In this document: one piece after another, positions 25,105 through 32,515 of the stretch
Numbering within the stretch: the stretch's first letter is position 1
Layout of the letters: each line of letters begins with the position of its first letter
Assembly (NCBI RefSeq): GCF_001428525.1
Contig: NZ_LMHW01000011.1
Coordinates: 186,001 to 250,000 of the forward strand
DNA: 64,000 nt
Direction: 5' to 3'
Source of the DNA: Flavobacterium sp. Root186
Lineage (GTDB): Bacteria > Bacteroidota > Bacteroidia > Flavobacteriales > Flavobacteriaceae
The notes under the pieces: model-generated
The model's database searches: none
The model's input: only the letters and a program-made list of their open reading frames with translations
What the model was told of the DNA's origin: nothing
Position numbers and translations under genes: made by a program

Positions 25105-25290
25105 CTACTCCAAATCCAAATAAGGATTTAAAGTTTCAGCTAATTCATTAAGCCAGTAAAACTATCTCTTAATTTGGTGATTTCGTTTTGAAGATCTTCG
25201 TGTTCACTCATAACGCCTAATGCAAGTGTAAAATTTACCTGCCTTAGTGTTTTAGCCATTTCTTCAGGTTCAATTCTGTCGTTAAAAAAA
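25105..25290 (-). pseudogene. Frameshifted remnant of a small gene of unknown function
   Basis: The minus strand reads FNDRIEPEEMAKTLRQVN, continuing FTLALGVMSEHEDLQNEITK then LRDSFTGLMN and a stop. In the next frame, from the same point, it continues WLNELAETLNPYLDLE and a stop at 25105. Adding one T (TTTTAC) restores SFYWLNELAETLNPYLDLE, so a single-base deletion killed the gene. The start cannot be placed. It lies just beyond the terminator of the helicase cassette. Confidence 0.7.
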
Positions 25291-25312
25291 ATTAAAAGCC
25301 TGATTAATCTAG

Positions 25313-25343
25313 TTGTAAATCAAATAAAATCAATTTATATTTG
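25313..25343 (+). promoter_or_regulatory. Promoter with TTG and TATATTTG boxes, nearly abutting a start codon
   Basis: TTG (25313-25315), a 20-base spacer and TATATTTG (25336-25343) give an almost ideal Flavobacteriaceae promoter. The ATG of the next gene is at 25352, only 8 bases after the -7 box, so the mRNA would have a leader of a few bases at most. Confidence 0.7.
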
Positions 25344-25351
25344 ATTTAATC

Positions 25352-25786
25352 ATGATCGAAAAAATCTTAACCGACTACATTACATTTATCAGAAGCTTTG
25401 AAGCTTTATTAAAAGAAAAATACAAACAAGATATAAATCCATGTTCATTTTCTATTACCTTTTTTAAAAGAGTAGGATCAATTGAAGGAATTGAATATTA
25501 TTTTCACGGAAGTGGCTGTACTGCTAAAAAAGATGAAATTATTTATACCTACGATATTTCAATAAATGAAATTACTTTCACACAATGGGATCTAACAGAG
25601 CTTATTAGAACGCATCCTGAATACCAGAAACTAAATTATAGTGCTGAGTTTATTGAATATGAACTCTATCAACTTATAAATAAAGGAATTTTAGAATGGT
25701 TAACTTACGAAAGAATTGAAGGTAAGGCTTTTGGATGTGTTTTTAAATGTTATAGAGTTGTTCAGGAATCGCTTTTTGTTCAATAA
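25352..25786 (+). CDS. Hypothetical protein of 144 residues
   Basis: I do not recognise a named family with confidence. The protein is soluble and mixed alpha/beta: a helical start (MIEKILTDYITFIRSFEALL), a beta-rich centre with YYFHGSGCTAKKDEIIYTYD, then WDLTELIRTHPEY and a C-terminal FKCYRVVQESLFVQ. The small acidic single-domain style and the isolated position resemble immunity-type or orphan accessory proteins, but that is only an impression. It has its own promoter immediately upstream and no operon partner. A structured repeat follows. Confidence 0.65.
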   Translation: MIEKILTDYITFIRSFEALLKEKYKQDINPCSFSITFFKRVGSIEGIEYYFHGSGCTAKKDEIIYTYDISINEITFTQWDLTELIRTHPEYQKLNYSAEFIEYELYQLINKGILEWLTYERIEGKAFGCVFKCYRVVQESLFVQ

Positions 25787-25796
25787 ACCTTCTTAT

Positions 25797-25893
25797 GAAA
25801 CCGAGAGCCCTAGCCCTGATGGAAGCGACATCCTTTTGCGCCGGGGTTCGGCGTAAAAGATATAGCGGACAGCAGGAAATAGCTCCTGAAAAA
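25797..25893 (+). ncRNA. Structured interspersed element, copy A (candidate Flavo-1-like RNA)
   Basis: The element reads GAGAGCCCTAGCCCTGATGG, then AAGCGACATCC, a hairpin TTTTGCGCC-ggggttc-GGCGTAAAA, then GATATAGCGGACAGCAGGAA and ATAGCTCC. Copy B (35957-36052, opposite strand) keeps flanks and loop but has stem TTTTGTGGC/GCCACAAAA, i.e. paired changes. A third, diverged copy is at 62347-62430. The family is one I associate with Flavobacterium spacers; identity with the Rfam Flavo-1 motif is a guess. Confidence 0.55.
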
Positions 25894-25940
25894 TAAAACT
25901 CCAATTTTTTAAATTCCAAATTCCAAAAAAGATTTACATT

Positions 25941-25980
25941 TTCATAAGCCTTCGACTTCGCTTAGGGTGACAATTGGGTT
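25941..25980. repeat. Direct repeat (cttcgacttcgct family), left copy
   Basis: TTCATAAGCCTTCGACTTCG, then CTTAGGGTGACAATTGGGTT. A second copy in the same orientation at 26749-26788 lies on the other side of the 226-residue gene. Confidence 0.7.
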
Positions 25981-25988
25981 AAAGAGAT

Positions 25989-26669
25989 TTATTTCTTTTT
26001 CAATTTATACTCTCGTTTATTGCTTTTTGGGTTGAGATCGACAAATTCGTATTCTTCAAAATCTTCAAAATTAGTTTTAAAGAAATCTGCTGCTTTTTCG
26101 AGCGGCCAGGATTTAGGATAATAAAAACCGTCAAATTCAGCATTTTGAAGTAGAAGTCTAAAATCATGCCTGAATTCGTCAGCTCCGGAATAGGTTAAAG
26201 CAATTTTTCCAGTCCATTCAATATCATATTTGTTTTGTGTCGTTTCTGTGATTTTTATTCTATGATTGGCGCAGGTATCGTGTCCTAATAAATAAATTCC
26301 GAATGCGATTTCATCATAATCAAAATCTTCATCAAGTGGAAAAGTATCTGCCAATAAATCTTCTTTTATAAAATCATTAAAAATAGCTTTTTGTGAAGTT
26401 TTATTGATTTTAATTCCATAATCTCCCCAATGTGTTGAAGACATGGTACATTGATGAAAATTGCCCCAGACTCCTTTTGAATACCAGTCACCTTTAAATT
26501 CTTCATTGTCGTCTTCGGATTCATCTTCGGCATAATAATCATCTGTTTTTAAATGAAAATCAAACCAAATTGATTCGTCTTCTTCGATTCTTCTGCTCCA
26601 TTTAAATTCTTCTAAAGTGTGACCATTTGGATATGGATTTTCTAAAAAATAGATTCTGTTTGGCTTCAT
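25989..26669 (-). CDS. Hypothetical protein of 226 residues
   Basis: Family not recognised. The protein is strongly acidic, soluble and aromatic-rich: MKPNRIYFLENPYPNGHTLE, an acidic stretch DDYYAEDESEDDNEEF (about 47-62), and a core with TMSSTHWGDYGIKI and YLLGHDTCANHRIKI. There is no signal or membrane segment. It has its own complete promoter (26689-26720) and is flanked on both sides by direct repeat copies, which suggests it could have been inserted as a unit. Confidence 0.7.
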   Translation of the reverse strand: MKPNRIYFLENPYPNGHTLEEFKWSRRIEEDESIWFDFHLKTDDYYAEDESEDDNEEFKGDWYSKGVWGNFHQCTMSSTHWGDYGIKINKTSQKAIFNDFIKEDLLADTFPLDEDFDYDEIAFGIYLLGHDTCANHRIKITETTQNKYDIEWTGKIALTYSGADEFRHDFRLLLQNAEFDGFYYPKSWPLEKAADFFKTNFEDFEEYEFVDLNPKSNKREYKLKKK

Positions 26670-26688
26670 AGAAACTGAGTTTATAAAT

Positions 26689-26720
26689 CAAATATAAAGG
26701 TCAATTTTTGAAATTCCAAA
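26689..26720 (-). promoter_or_regulatory. Promoter of the 226-residue gene
   Basis: On the minus strand TTTG (26720-26717), 20 bases, then TATATTTG (26696-26689): both Flavobacteriaceae boxes at near-standard spacing, 19 bases before the ATG. Confidence 0.7.
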
Positions 26721-26748
26721 TTCGAAAGAGTTGTATTAAAATATTGAT

Positions 26749-26788
26749 TTCATAAACCTTCGACTTCGCTCAGGATGACAATCGAGTT
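26749..26788. repeat. Direct repeat (cttcgacttcgct family), right copy
   Basis: TTCATAAACCTTCGACTTCG, then CTCAGGATGACAATCGAGTT; about 85 percent the same by eye as 25941-25980 and in the same direction. Confidence 0.7.
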
Positions 26789-26853
26789 TAAAGTCAAAGA
26801 AAAGAAAACTTTTGTCCTTTGTAACTCTGAACCTTTGCCCCTTAAAAAGAGCC

Positions 26854-27663
26854 TTATTTAAGAACAAATCCGTTTTCTTTCAACGTATTCAAAACTTCAG
26901 CGATGATTTTAGAACGGCATTCGGCACTTTTTCTATTGGTTCCGGTTTTTACCCAATAACGAATGTTTAACTGAATAATGACACCAGAAATATCCGTGAT
27001 AACGGCTGCGTCTTCATGATCTTTTTCGGTTACTTCTTCGTTTCGTTTTAGAACTTCTTTTACGAGTTCTATAGCCTTTCCGTAATCAGAACCATATTCG
27101 AGGCCGACATTAAAAGTCTGCAAAAGATATCCTTCGCTGTTGTAGTTAATGAGCGTATTTTTAATTAAAAGTGCGTTGGGAATATAAATGATTTTCGAAT
27201 CGCTTTTGACTTCAGTGTCACGAAGGTTGAGGTTGATGACTTCGCCTTTTACGCCATTGCTTTCGATAATATCCCCAATAGAAAATGGACGTTTGAAAGC
27301 GAGCAGAATTCCGGCAAGGAAATTTTCGCCAATATCTTTAAGCGCAAAACCAATTACAAAAGCGGAGATTCCGGCGCCGGCAAGCATACTTTGGGCGATT
27401 CCGTCAAGACCAATAATTTTGAACATGAACAAAACCCCAATAATAATCAAAACCGATTTAATTAAACGGGCGATAAAAGTGGCGAGAAGTCGGTCGTGCA
27501 TCTTGGCTTTGAGTCGGTTTCCGGCAAAAATACCAATGCGGGCCGCAATAAACCACGAAACGAGAATAACAACAATGGCGAGAATAAATTTTGGTGTAAG
27601 ATCGACAATGCTGTAATAATAGTTTTCTAAATGTTTGAAGACGTCCTGAACGAAATTTTCCAT
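26854..27663 (-). CDS. mscS: Small-conductance mechanosensitive channel (MscS family)
   Basis: The 269-residue protein has three N-terminal membrane helices (about 20-110), with TM3 as the Gly/Ala-rich pore helix (LAGAGISAFVIGFALKDIGEN). The beta domain follows (FSIGDIIESNGVKGEVINLNLRDTEVKS) and then the alpha/beta cytoplasmic cage (YGSDYGKAIELVKEVL). Such channels release solutes on osmotic downshock. Length is close to E. coli MscS (286). It is transcribed alone, divergent from the FAD dehydrogenase gene. Confidence 0.94.
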   Translation of the reverse strand: MENFVQDVFKHLENYYYSIVDLTPKFILAIVVILVSWFIAARIGIFAGNRLKAKMHDRLLATFIARLIKSVLIIIGVLFMFKIIGLDGIAQSMLAGAGISAFVIGFALKDIGENFLAGILLAFKRPFSIGDIIESNGVKGEVINLNLRDTEVKSDSKIIYIPNALLIKNTLINYNSEGYLLQTFNVGLEYGSDYGKAIELVKEVLKRNEEVTEKDHEDAAVITDISGVIIQLNIRYWVKTGTNRKSAECRSKIIAEVLNTLKENGFVLK

Positions 27664-27806
27664 AATAATAAGGCGTAAAAAGTAAAATCTTAAAATTACC
27701 CATTTTGCAATTTTAATGCTTTACAGAATTTGACTTTAATTTTATAAAATGTTGACAGGCTGTTAAGATAAATTGGCATTTTATACGTTTTAAGCAGCTA
27801 TATTTT

Positions 27807-27814
27807 TATATTTG
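27807..27814 (+). promoter_or_regulatory. Candidate -7 box for the FAD/Fe-S dehydrogenase
   Basis: TATATTTG, 47 bases upstream of the ATG at 27862. No well-spaced -33 element seen. Confidence 0.45.
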
Positions 27815-27861
27815 CTGTCTCAGTTTTTGAGGAATTATTTTTTAAGAAAAGCACCATTTAC

Positions 27862-30771
27862 ATGTTGACCCAATCTCATTTAGAGCAATTAGCCGGCGAA
27901 CTCGAAGGCACACTTTTATACGATGATCTTCATAAAACACTTTATTCGACAGACGCATCAGTGTATCGGATTCGGCCAAATGCGGTGGCTTTGCCTAAAT
28001 CTACAGCAGATATCAGCAAATTAATTCGCTTTGCGGCACAGCATAATATTTCGATTACGCCCAGAACTGCCGGAACTTCACTGGCGGGACAAGCAGTTGG
28101 AGACGGACTTGTGGTGGATGTTTCAAAACATTTCGCCAAAATAATTGGTTACGATGCCGAAAAAAAAACGGTTACGGTTCAGCCCGGTGTTATTCGCGAT
28201 GAACTAAATTTATTTTTAAAACCCCACGGCGTATTTTTCGCACCCATTACATCAACTTCAAATCGAGCCATGATTGGCGGAATGGTGGGGAATAATTCAT
28301 CGGGAACAACTTCGATTCGTTATGGTGTAACGCGTGATAAAATTGCTGAGGTAAAAGCAATTTTAAGCGATGGAACAGAAGTAGCTTTTGGAGAATTGAC
28401 TTCGGCGGAATTTATTGAGAAAACCAAAGGCGATTCTTTAGAAAATAAAATTTATAAAAGCATTTACGACGAACTTTCGGTAAAAGCAATTCAGGAAGAA
28501 ATTATAAAAGAGTTTCCGAAACCGGAAATTCACAGAAGAAATACAGGTTACGCTGTTGATATTCTGCTAAGATCAGAATTATTTGGCGGAACCGAACCAA
28601 CAATAAACCTTGGAAAATTACTTTGCGGAAGCGAAGGAACTCTTGCTTTTACAATCGAAATTACTTTAAAAGTCGACGATTTACCGCCTGTCCATAATAT
28701 TATGGTCGTGGCGCATTATCATACGATTCAGGAATCTTTGGAATCTGTTGTAGTGGCGATGAAACATCATTTGTACACTTGCGAAATGATCGACGATACG
28801 ATTTTGGATTGTACCAAAACGAATCGCGAACACATTAAAAACCGATTCTTTTTGGTTGGCGAACCTAAAGCGATTATGTTGTTTGAAGTAGCGTCTCACA
28901 ATTTAGAAGATGCCGAAAATCAGGCGAATGCTTTAATTGCTGATTTAGAAAAAAACAATTTTGGTTACGCTCTTGTAAAGATTTACGGCCCTGATATTGA
29001 CAAAGCCAACGAACTTAGAAAAGCCGGACTCGGACTTTTAGGAAGTATTGTTGGAGACAACAAAGCAGCCGATTCTATTGAAGATACAGCGGTTGAATTA
29101 AGCGATTTGCCAGCTTATATTGCAGAGTTTTCGGCGATGATGCTACGTCACGGACAGGAAGCGATCTATTACGCGCATGCCGGCGCAGGAGAACTGCATT
29201 TGCGTCCGGTTTTGAATTTAAAGAAGACATCAGACTTAAAATTATTCAGAGCCATTGCGACCGATGTGGCGCATTTAGTAAAAAAATACAGAGGTTCATT
29301 AAGCGGCGAACACGGCGACGGAATCGTGCGCGGCGAGTTTATTCCGTTTATGATCGGTGAGAAGAATTACGAACTGCTGAAAAGAATCAAATTAGCGTTT
29401 GACCCGAATTCAGTTTTGAATATAGGAAAGATTGTCAACGCCTTGAAAATGGATGAAAACCATCGTGTGATTTCAGGAAGGGTAGAACCGGATATTAAAA
29501 CGTTTCAGGATTTTTCAGATAGTTTAGGAATTTTGCGTGCCGCCGAAAAATGTAACGGTTCTGGCGATTGCCGAAAAATGCCATCAGCTGGAGGAGCAAT
29601 GTGTCCGAGTTATCGTGCGACGAGAAATGAGAAAGAAACGACTCGTGCACGTGCAAATGCTTTACGAGAATATTTGACGTATTCTGAAAAAGAAAACAAA
29701 TTTGACCAGAAAGAATTATATGAAGTTTTTGAGTTGTGTGTAAGCTGTAAAGCCTGCGCAAGCGAATGTCCTAGTAATGTTGACGTTGCGACTCTAAAAG
29801 CGGAGTTTTTATATCAATATCAAAAAGCAAACGGATTCTCGACCCGAAGTAAAATTTTTGCCAACAATGCAAAATTGAACAAAATGGGAAGTTTGTTCCC
29901 GTCGATCACGAATTTTATTTCGAATCAATCGCTTGTTAAAAAATCAATGGGAATTGCGCCCGAAAGGCAAGTTCCGCTTTTGGCAAAAAAGACTTTTAGA
30001 AAATGGTATGAAAATAACAAACCTGCAACTGCCAATTTTCCAAACGGACAATTGTATTTGTTTGTTGATGAATTTACGAATTATTACGATGTCAATATCG
30101 GGATTGATGCTTTTGAATTATTGACGAAATTAGGTTATGAAGTTTTAATCGTAAATCACGAAGAAAGTGGAAGAACGTATTTGTCTAAAGGATTTTTGGA
30201 AGAAGCGAAAAAGATAACGGATATTAATGTCAATATATTCAAAGATTTAATTTCCGCAAAAATGCCATTAATCGGAATCGAACCTTCGGCAATTTTGACT
30301 TTTAGAGACGAATATTTACGATTGGCATCGGATAAAGAAAGTGCGGAACGTTTGTCTCAAAATGCTTTTACAATTGAGGAATTCTTCAAAAAAGAAATAA
30401 TCGACGGCAAAATAACACCGGATTCATTTTCTGAAGAAACCAAAGAAATAAAAATCCACGGACATTGCCATCAAAAATCATTGAGTTCTGTTGAAGCGAC
30501 TTTTGCAATGCTGAACCTTCCTAAAAATAATACTGTCACGATTTATAATTCGGGCTGCTGTGGAATGGCGGGTTCTTTTGGTTATGAAAAAGAACATTAT
30601 AAAGTAAGTATGCAGATGGGAGAGGACACGCTTTTTCCAAAAGTTCGCAATACTGCCGAAAACGTAAAAATCGCCGCTGCAGGAACGAGCTGCCGTCATC
30701 AAATTTATGATGGAACGAAACGTGAAGCACAGCATCCGGTTAGTATTTTGAGAAGCTGTTTGAAGGCTTAA
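27862..30771 (+). CDS. FAD-linked and Fe-S oxidoreductase (D-lactate/2-hydroxyacid dehydrogenase type)
   Basis: The 969-residue protein fuses a GlcD-like flavoprotein to a GlcF-like iron-sulfur part. An FAD-binding type 4 domain (about 35-215; PRTAGTSLAGQAVGDGLVVD, IGGMVGNNSSGTTSIRYG) is followed by the FAD-oxidase C domain, which ends near 530 (SLSGEHGDGIVRGEF). Two 4Fe-4S motifs follow (CNGSGDCRKMPSAGGAMCPS; CVSCKACASECP). Two CCG-type Cys motifs (HGHCHQKSL, NSGCCGMAGSFG) close it. Such enzymes oxidise D-lactate or D-2-hydroxyglutarate and feed the quinone pool; the substrate is not decidable here. It is monocistronic. Confidence 0.9.
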   Translation: MLTQSHLEQLAGELEGTLLYDDLHKTLYSTDASVYRIRPNAVALPKSTADISKLIRFAAQHNISITPRTAGTSLAGQAVGDGLVVDVSKHFAKIIGYDAEKKTVTVQPGVIRDELNLFLKPHGVFFAPITSTSNRAMIGGMVGNNSSGTTSIRYGVTRDKIAEVKAILSDGTEVAFGELTSAEFIEKTKGDSLENKIYKSIYDELSVKAIQEEIIKEFPKPEIHRRNTGYAVDILLRSELFGGTEPTINLGKLLCGSEGTLAFTIEITLKVDDLPPVHNIMVVAHYHTIQESLESVVVAMKHHLYTCEMIDDTILDCTKTNREHIKNRFFLVGEPKAIMLFEVASHNLEDAENQANALIADLEKNNFGYALVKIYGPDIDKANELRKAGLGLLGSIVGDNKAADSIEDTAVELSDLPAYIAEFSAMMLRHGQEAIYYAHAGAGELHLRPVLNLKKTSDLKLFRAIATDVAHLVKKYRGSLSGEHGDGIVRGEFIPFMIGEKNYELLKRIKLAFDPNSVLNIGKIVNALKMDENHRVISGRVEPDIKTFQDFSDSLGILRAAEKCNGSGDCRKMPSAGGAMCPSYRATRNEKETTRARANALREYLTYSEKENKFDQKELYEVFELCVSCKACASECPSNVDVATLKAEFLYQYQKANGFSTRSKIFANNAKLNKMGSLFPSITNFISNQSLVKKSMGIAPERQVPLLAKKTFRKWYENNKPATANFPNGQLYLFVDEFTNYYDVNIGIDAFELLTKLGYEVLIVNHEESGRTYLSKGFLEEAKKITDINVNIFKDLISAKMPLIGIEPSAILTFRDEYLRLASDKESAERLSQNAFTIEEFFKKEIIDGKITPDSFSEETKEIKIHGHCHQKSLSSVEATFAMLNLPKNNTVTIYNSGCCGMAGSFGYEKEHYKVSMQMGEDTLFPKVRNTAENVKIAAAGTSCRHQIYDGTKREAQHPVSILRSCLKA

Positions 30772-30824
30772 CCGCAAAGTTCGCTAAGGTCTACGCAAGG
30801 TTCGCAAAGATTAAAAAAAAAAAT

Positions 30825-30870
30825 AATTCGTGAATTCGTGGCTATTTTTTCCGCCACGAATTCACGAATT
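30825..30870. terminator. 18-bp perfect inverted repeat, bidirectional terminator
   Basis: AATTCGTGAATTCGTGGC (30825-30842) and its exact inverse (30853-30870) surround a T-rich loop, with A and T tracts outside. It lies between two convergent genes. It is a member of the same family as 17841-17900. The tract before it (30776-30810) carries the CGCTAAGG/CGCAAGG repeat words. Confidence 0.65.
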
Positions 30871-30914
30871 GAAATAAATTAAAAACTTTGTGTCTTAGAG
30901 CCTTTGTGTCAAAA

Positions 30915-32072
30915 CTACTCTAGTGAAACTTTCTTTCCTGTTTCAGCGGCTTTATAGATGGCGTTGATGACTTTAATATCTTTAAGTCCTTCTTCGCCTG
31001 TAATATGATTAGGCAGTTTTTTGTTTTCTAATAATACTTTGCAAATTTCATCCATTTGCGTTTGCTGTTGATTTATTACAGGAAATTTCAGAACGCCTTT
31101 TGATGTTTTTCCTTCGAATGGTCCGTAACTCAAAGCGGGACTTAATTCGAAAAAACCTTCATCTGCGGAAGCGTAAAATCGGTCAATATTGTAACTAACA
31201 GAAGTATTACAATTGGAAACCGCACCGCTTGGAAATTCCATTTGCCAGGAAATACTTTCCTCAGTTTCAGCAAAAATCTGCTTGTTATATACTTTGCCGA
31301 ATTGAGCCGTAACCGCAATTGGCTCTTCTTCTAAAACATAACGGCTTGCCTGAATACAATAAACGCCTAAGTCCATTAGCGGACCACCTCCGGATAATTT
31401 TTTGTTCAATCTCCATTCGTTTCGGTCATTAAAATTAACAGTGCTTTTCGTATCACGCGGATCGTGTATTTGATAACCAAGAGAAGCTTCGATATAACGC
31501 ACTTGTCCTAAAATTTTCTCTTGTCCCAATCGTTTAATTTCTAAATGGGTAGGTTCATAATGCAAGCGATAACCAATCGCCAGTTGCACTTTATTATCTT
31601 CGCAGGCTTTGATCATTTCTTCGCAGTCTTTGACAGTAATAGCCATTGGTTTTTCGGTAATGACATGTTTTCCCGCTTTTGCAGCGCGAATAACAAATTC
31701 TTTATGAAGGCCATTTGGCAATACCACATAAACTAAATCAATGTCTTTGTTTTTGCTGATTTCGTCGAAGTTTTGATAATTATAAACATTCTTGTCAGGT
31801 ATATTGTATTTGCTTTTCCATTTTGTCGCTTTTTCAGGAGTTCCGGTAACGATTCCGGCAAGATGGCAATATTCAGAAACCTGAATTCCTTCTGCTAACA
31901 TGGACGCGTAATTTCCAAGACCACAAAGCGCAATATTTAATTTTTTTCCTGTATACGGTATTTTATCCGTTTCCGGCGCAGATAAAAAAGAAGGGAGAGT
32001 TGTCATAATAACTGAAGCACCAACACCAACACCAAATTTATTCACAAATGAGCGTCTTGAAATTTTTTCCAT
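30915..32072 (-). CDS. Gfo/Idh/MocA family oxidoreductase with twin-arginine signal
   Basis: From Met at 32072 the product is 385 residues, starting MEKISRRSFVNKFGVGVGAS: a twin-arginine motif and hydrophobic stretch, so it is probably exported folded. The Rossmann part follows (LNIALCGLGNYASMLAEGIQ), then EKPMAITVKDCEEMI and AIGYRLHYEPTH, with the C-terminal substrate domain. Members of this family use NAD(P) on sugars or related polyols. Tat-exported members in Bacteroidota often act on glycans with a tightly held cofactor; that is inference here. An ATG 9 bases upstream is the alternative start. Confidence 0.88.
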   Translation of the reverse strand: MEKISRRSFVNKFGVGVGASVIMTTLPSFLSAPETDKIPYTGKKLNIALCGLGNYASMLAEGIQVSEYCHLAGIVTGTPEKATKWKSKYNIPDKNVYNYQNFDEISKNKDIDLVYVVLPNGLHKEFVIRAAKAGKHVITEKPMAITVKDCEEMIKACEDNKVQLAIGYRLHYEPTHLEIKRLGQEKILGQVRYIEASLGYQIHDPRDTKSTVNFNDRNEWRLNKKLSGGGPLMDLGVYCIQASRYVLEEEPIAVTAQFGKVYNKQIFAETEESISWQMEFPSGAVSNCNTSVSYNIDRFYASADEGFFELSPALSYGPFEGKTSKGVLKFPVINQQQTQMDEICKVLLENKKLPNHITGEEGLKDIKVINAIYKAAETGKKVSLE

Positions 32073-32081
32073 ATAATTCAT

Positions 32082-32515
32082 CTTTTAAGTTAAATATCAA
32101 ATTATTAGTAAGCTATTTTTGATAAATGTTACATTTGTGTTTGATATAAGTGGCTTATGCGGAAAAGATGGCACGCGGATGACACGGATTTAAATGGATT
32201 AACACAGATTTTTTTAATCATTTTTAATCTCTTGTAATTTGTGGCAAAATTTTCAAGCAGATTTAAAAAGATTTAGGCAGATGTGTGCAGATTTATTTAT
32301 AACTGATCAAATTTAAACCTGAGTGAAAGAATAATTCGAGTAAATTAGAGAAATTCGTGGCAAAAAAACTTTGTGTCTTAGCGTCTTGGCGGCAAAAAAT
32401 AATTCACAATAAAACAAAATGGTTTTATATATTTGAAATCAGGATAATTTTTGCATTATTTGCAAAATAAAACCATAACAACTGAATTAAATTAATTTAT
32501 AATAGCAAATCATAT
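32082..32515. repeat. Long spacer of degenerate Flavobacterium repeat words
   Basis: The 434-base gap between the Tat oxidoreductase and the amino acid permease has no gene. It carries approximate copies of spacer repeats: GATGGCACGCGGATGACACG near 32167 (compare 10579), AAATTCGTGGCAAAAAAACT near 32350, and GTGTCTTAGCGTCTTGGCGG near 32373. A promoter box for the permease follows at 32428. Confidence 0.55.
32428..32435 (+). promoter_or_regulatory. Candidate -7 box for the amino acid permease
   Basis: TATATTTG lies 80 bases before the ATG at 32516. A second weaker possibility (TAATTTTTG at about 32454) lies closer. Confidence 0.4.

Noticed and set aside
27188..27616. 142-residue open frame antisense to mscS
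   Set aside because: Shadow of the strongly conserved MscS frame; composition is that of a reverse-complement reading.
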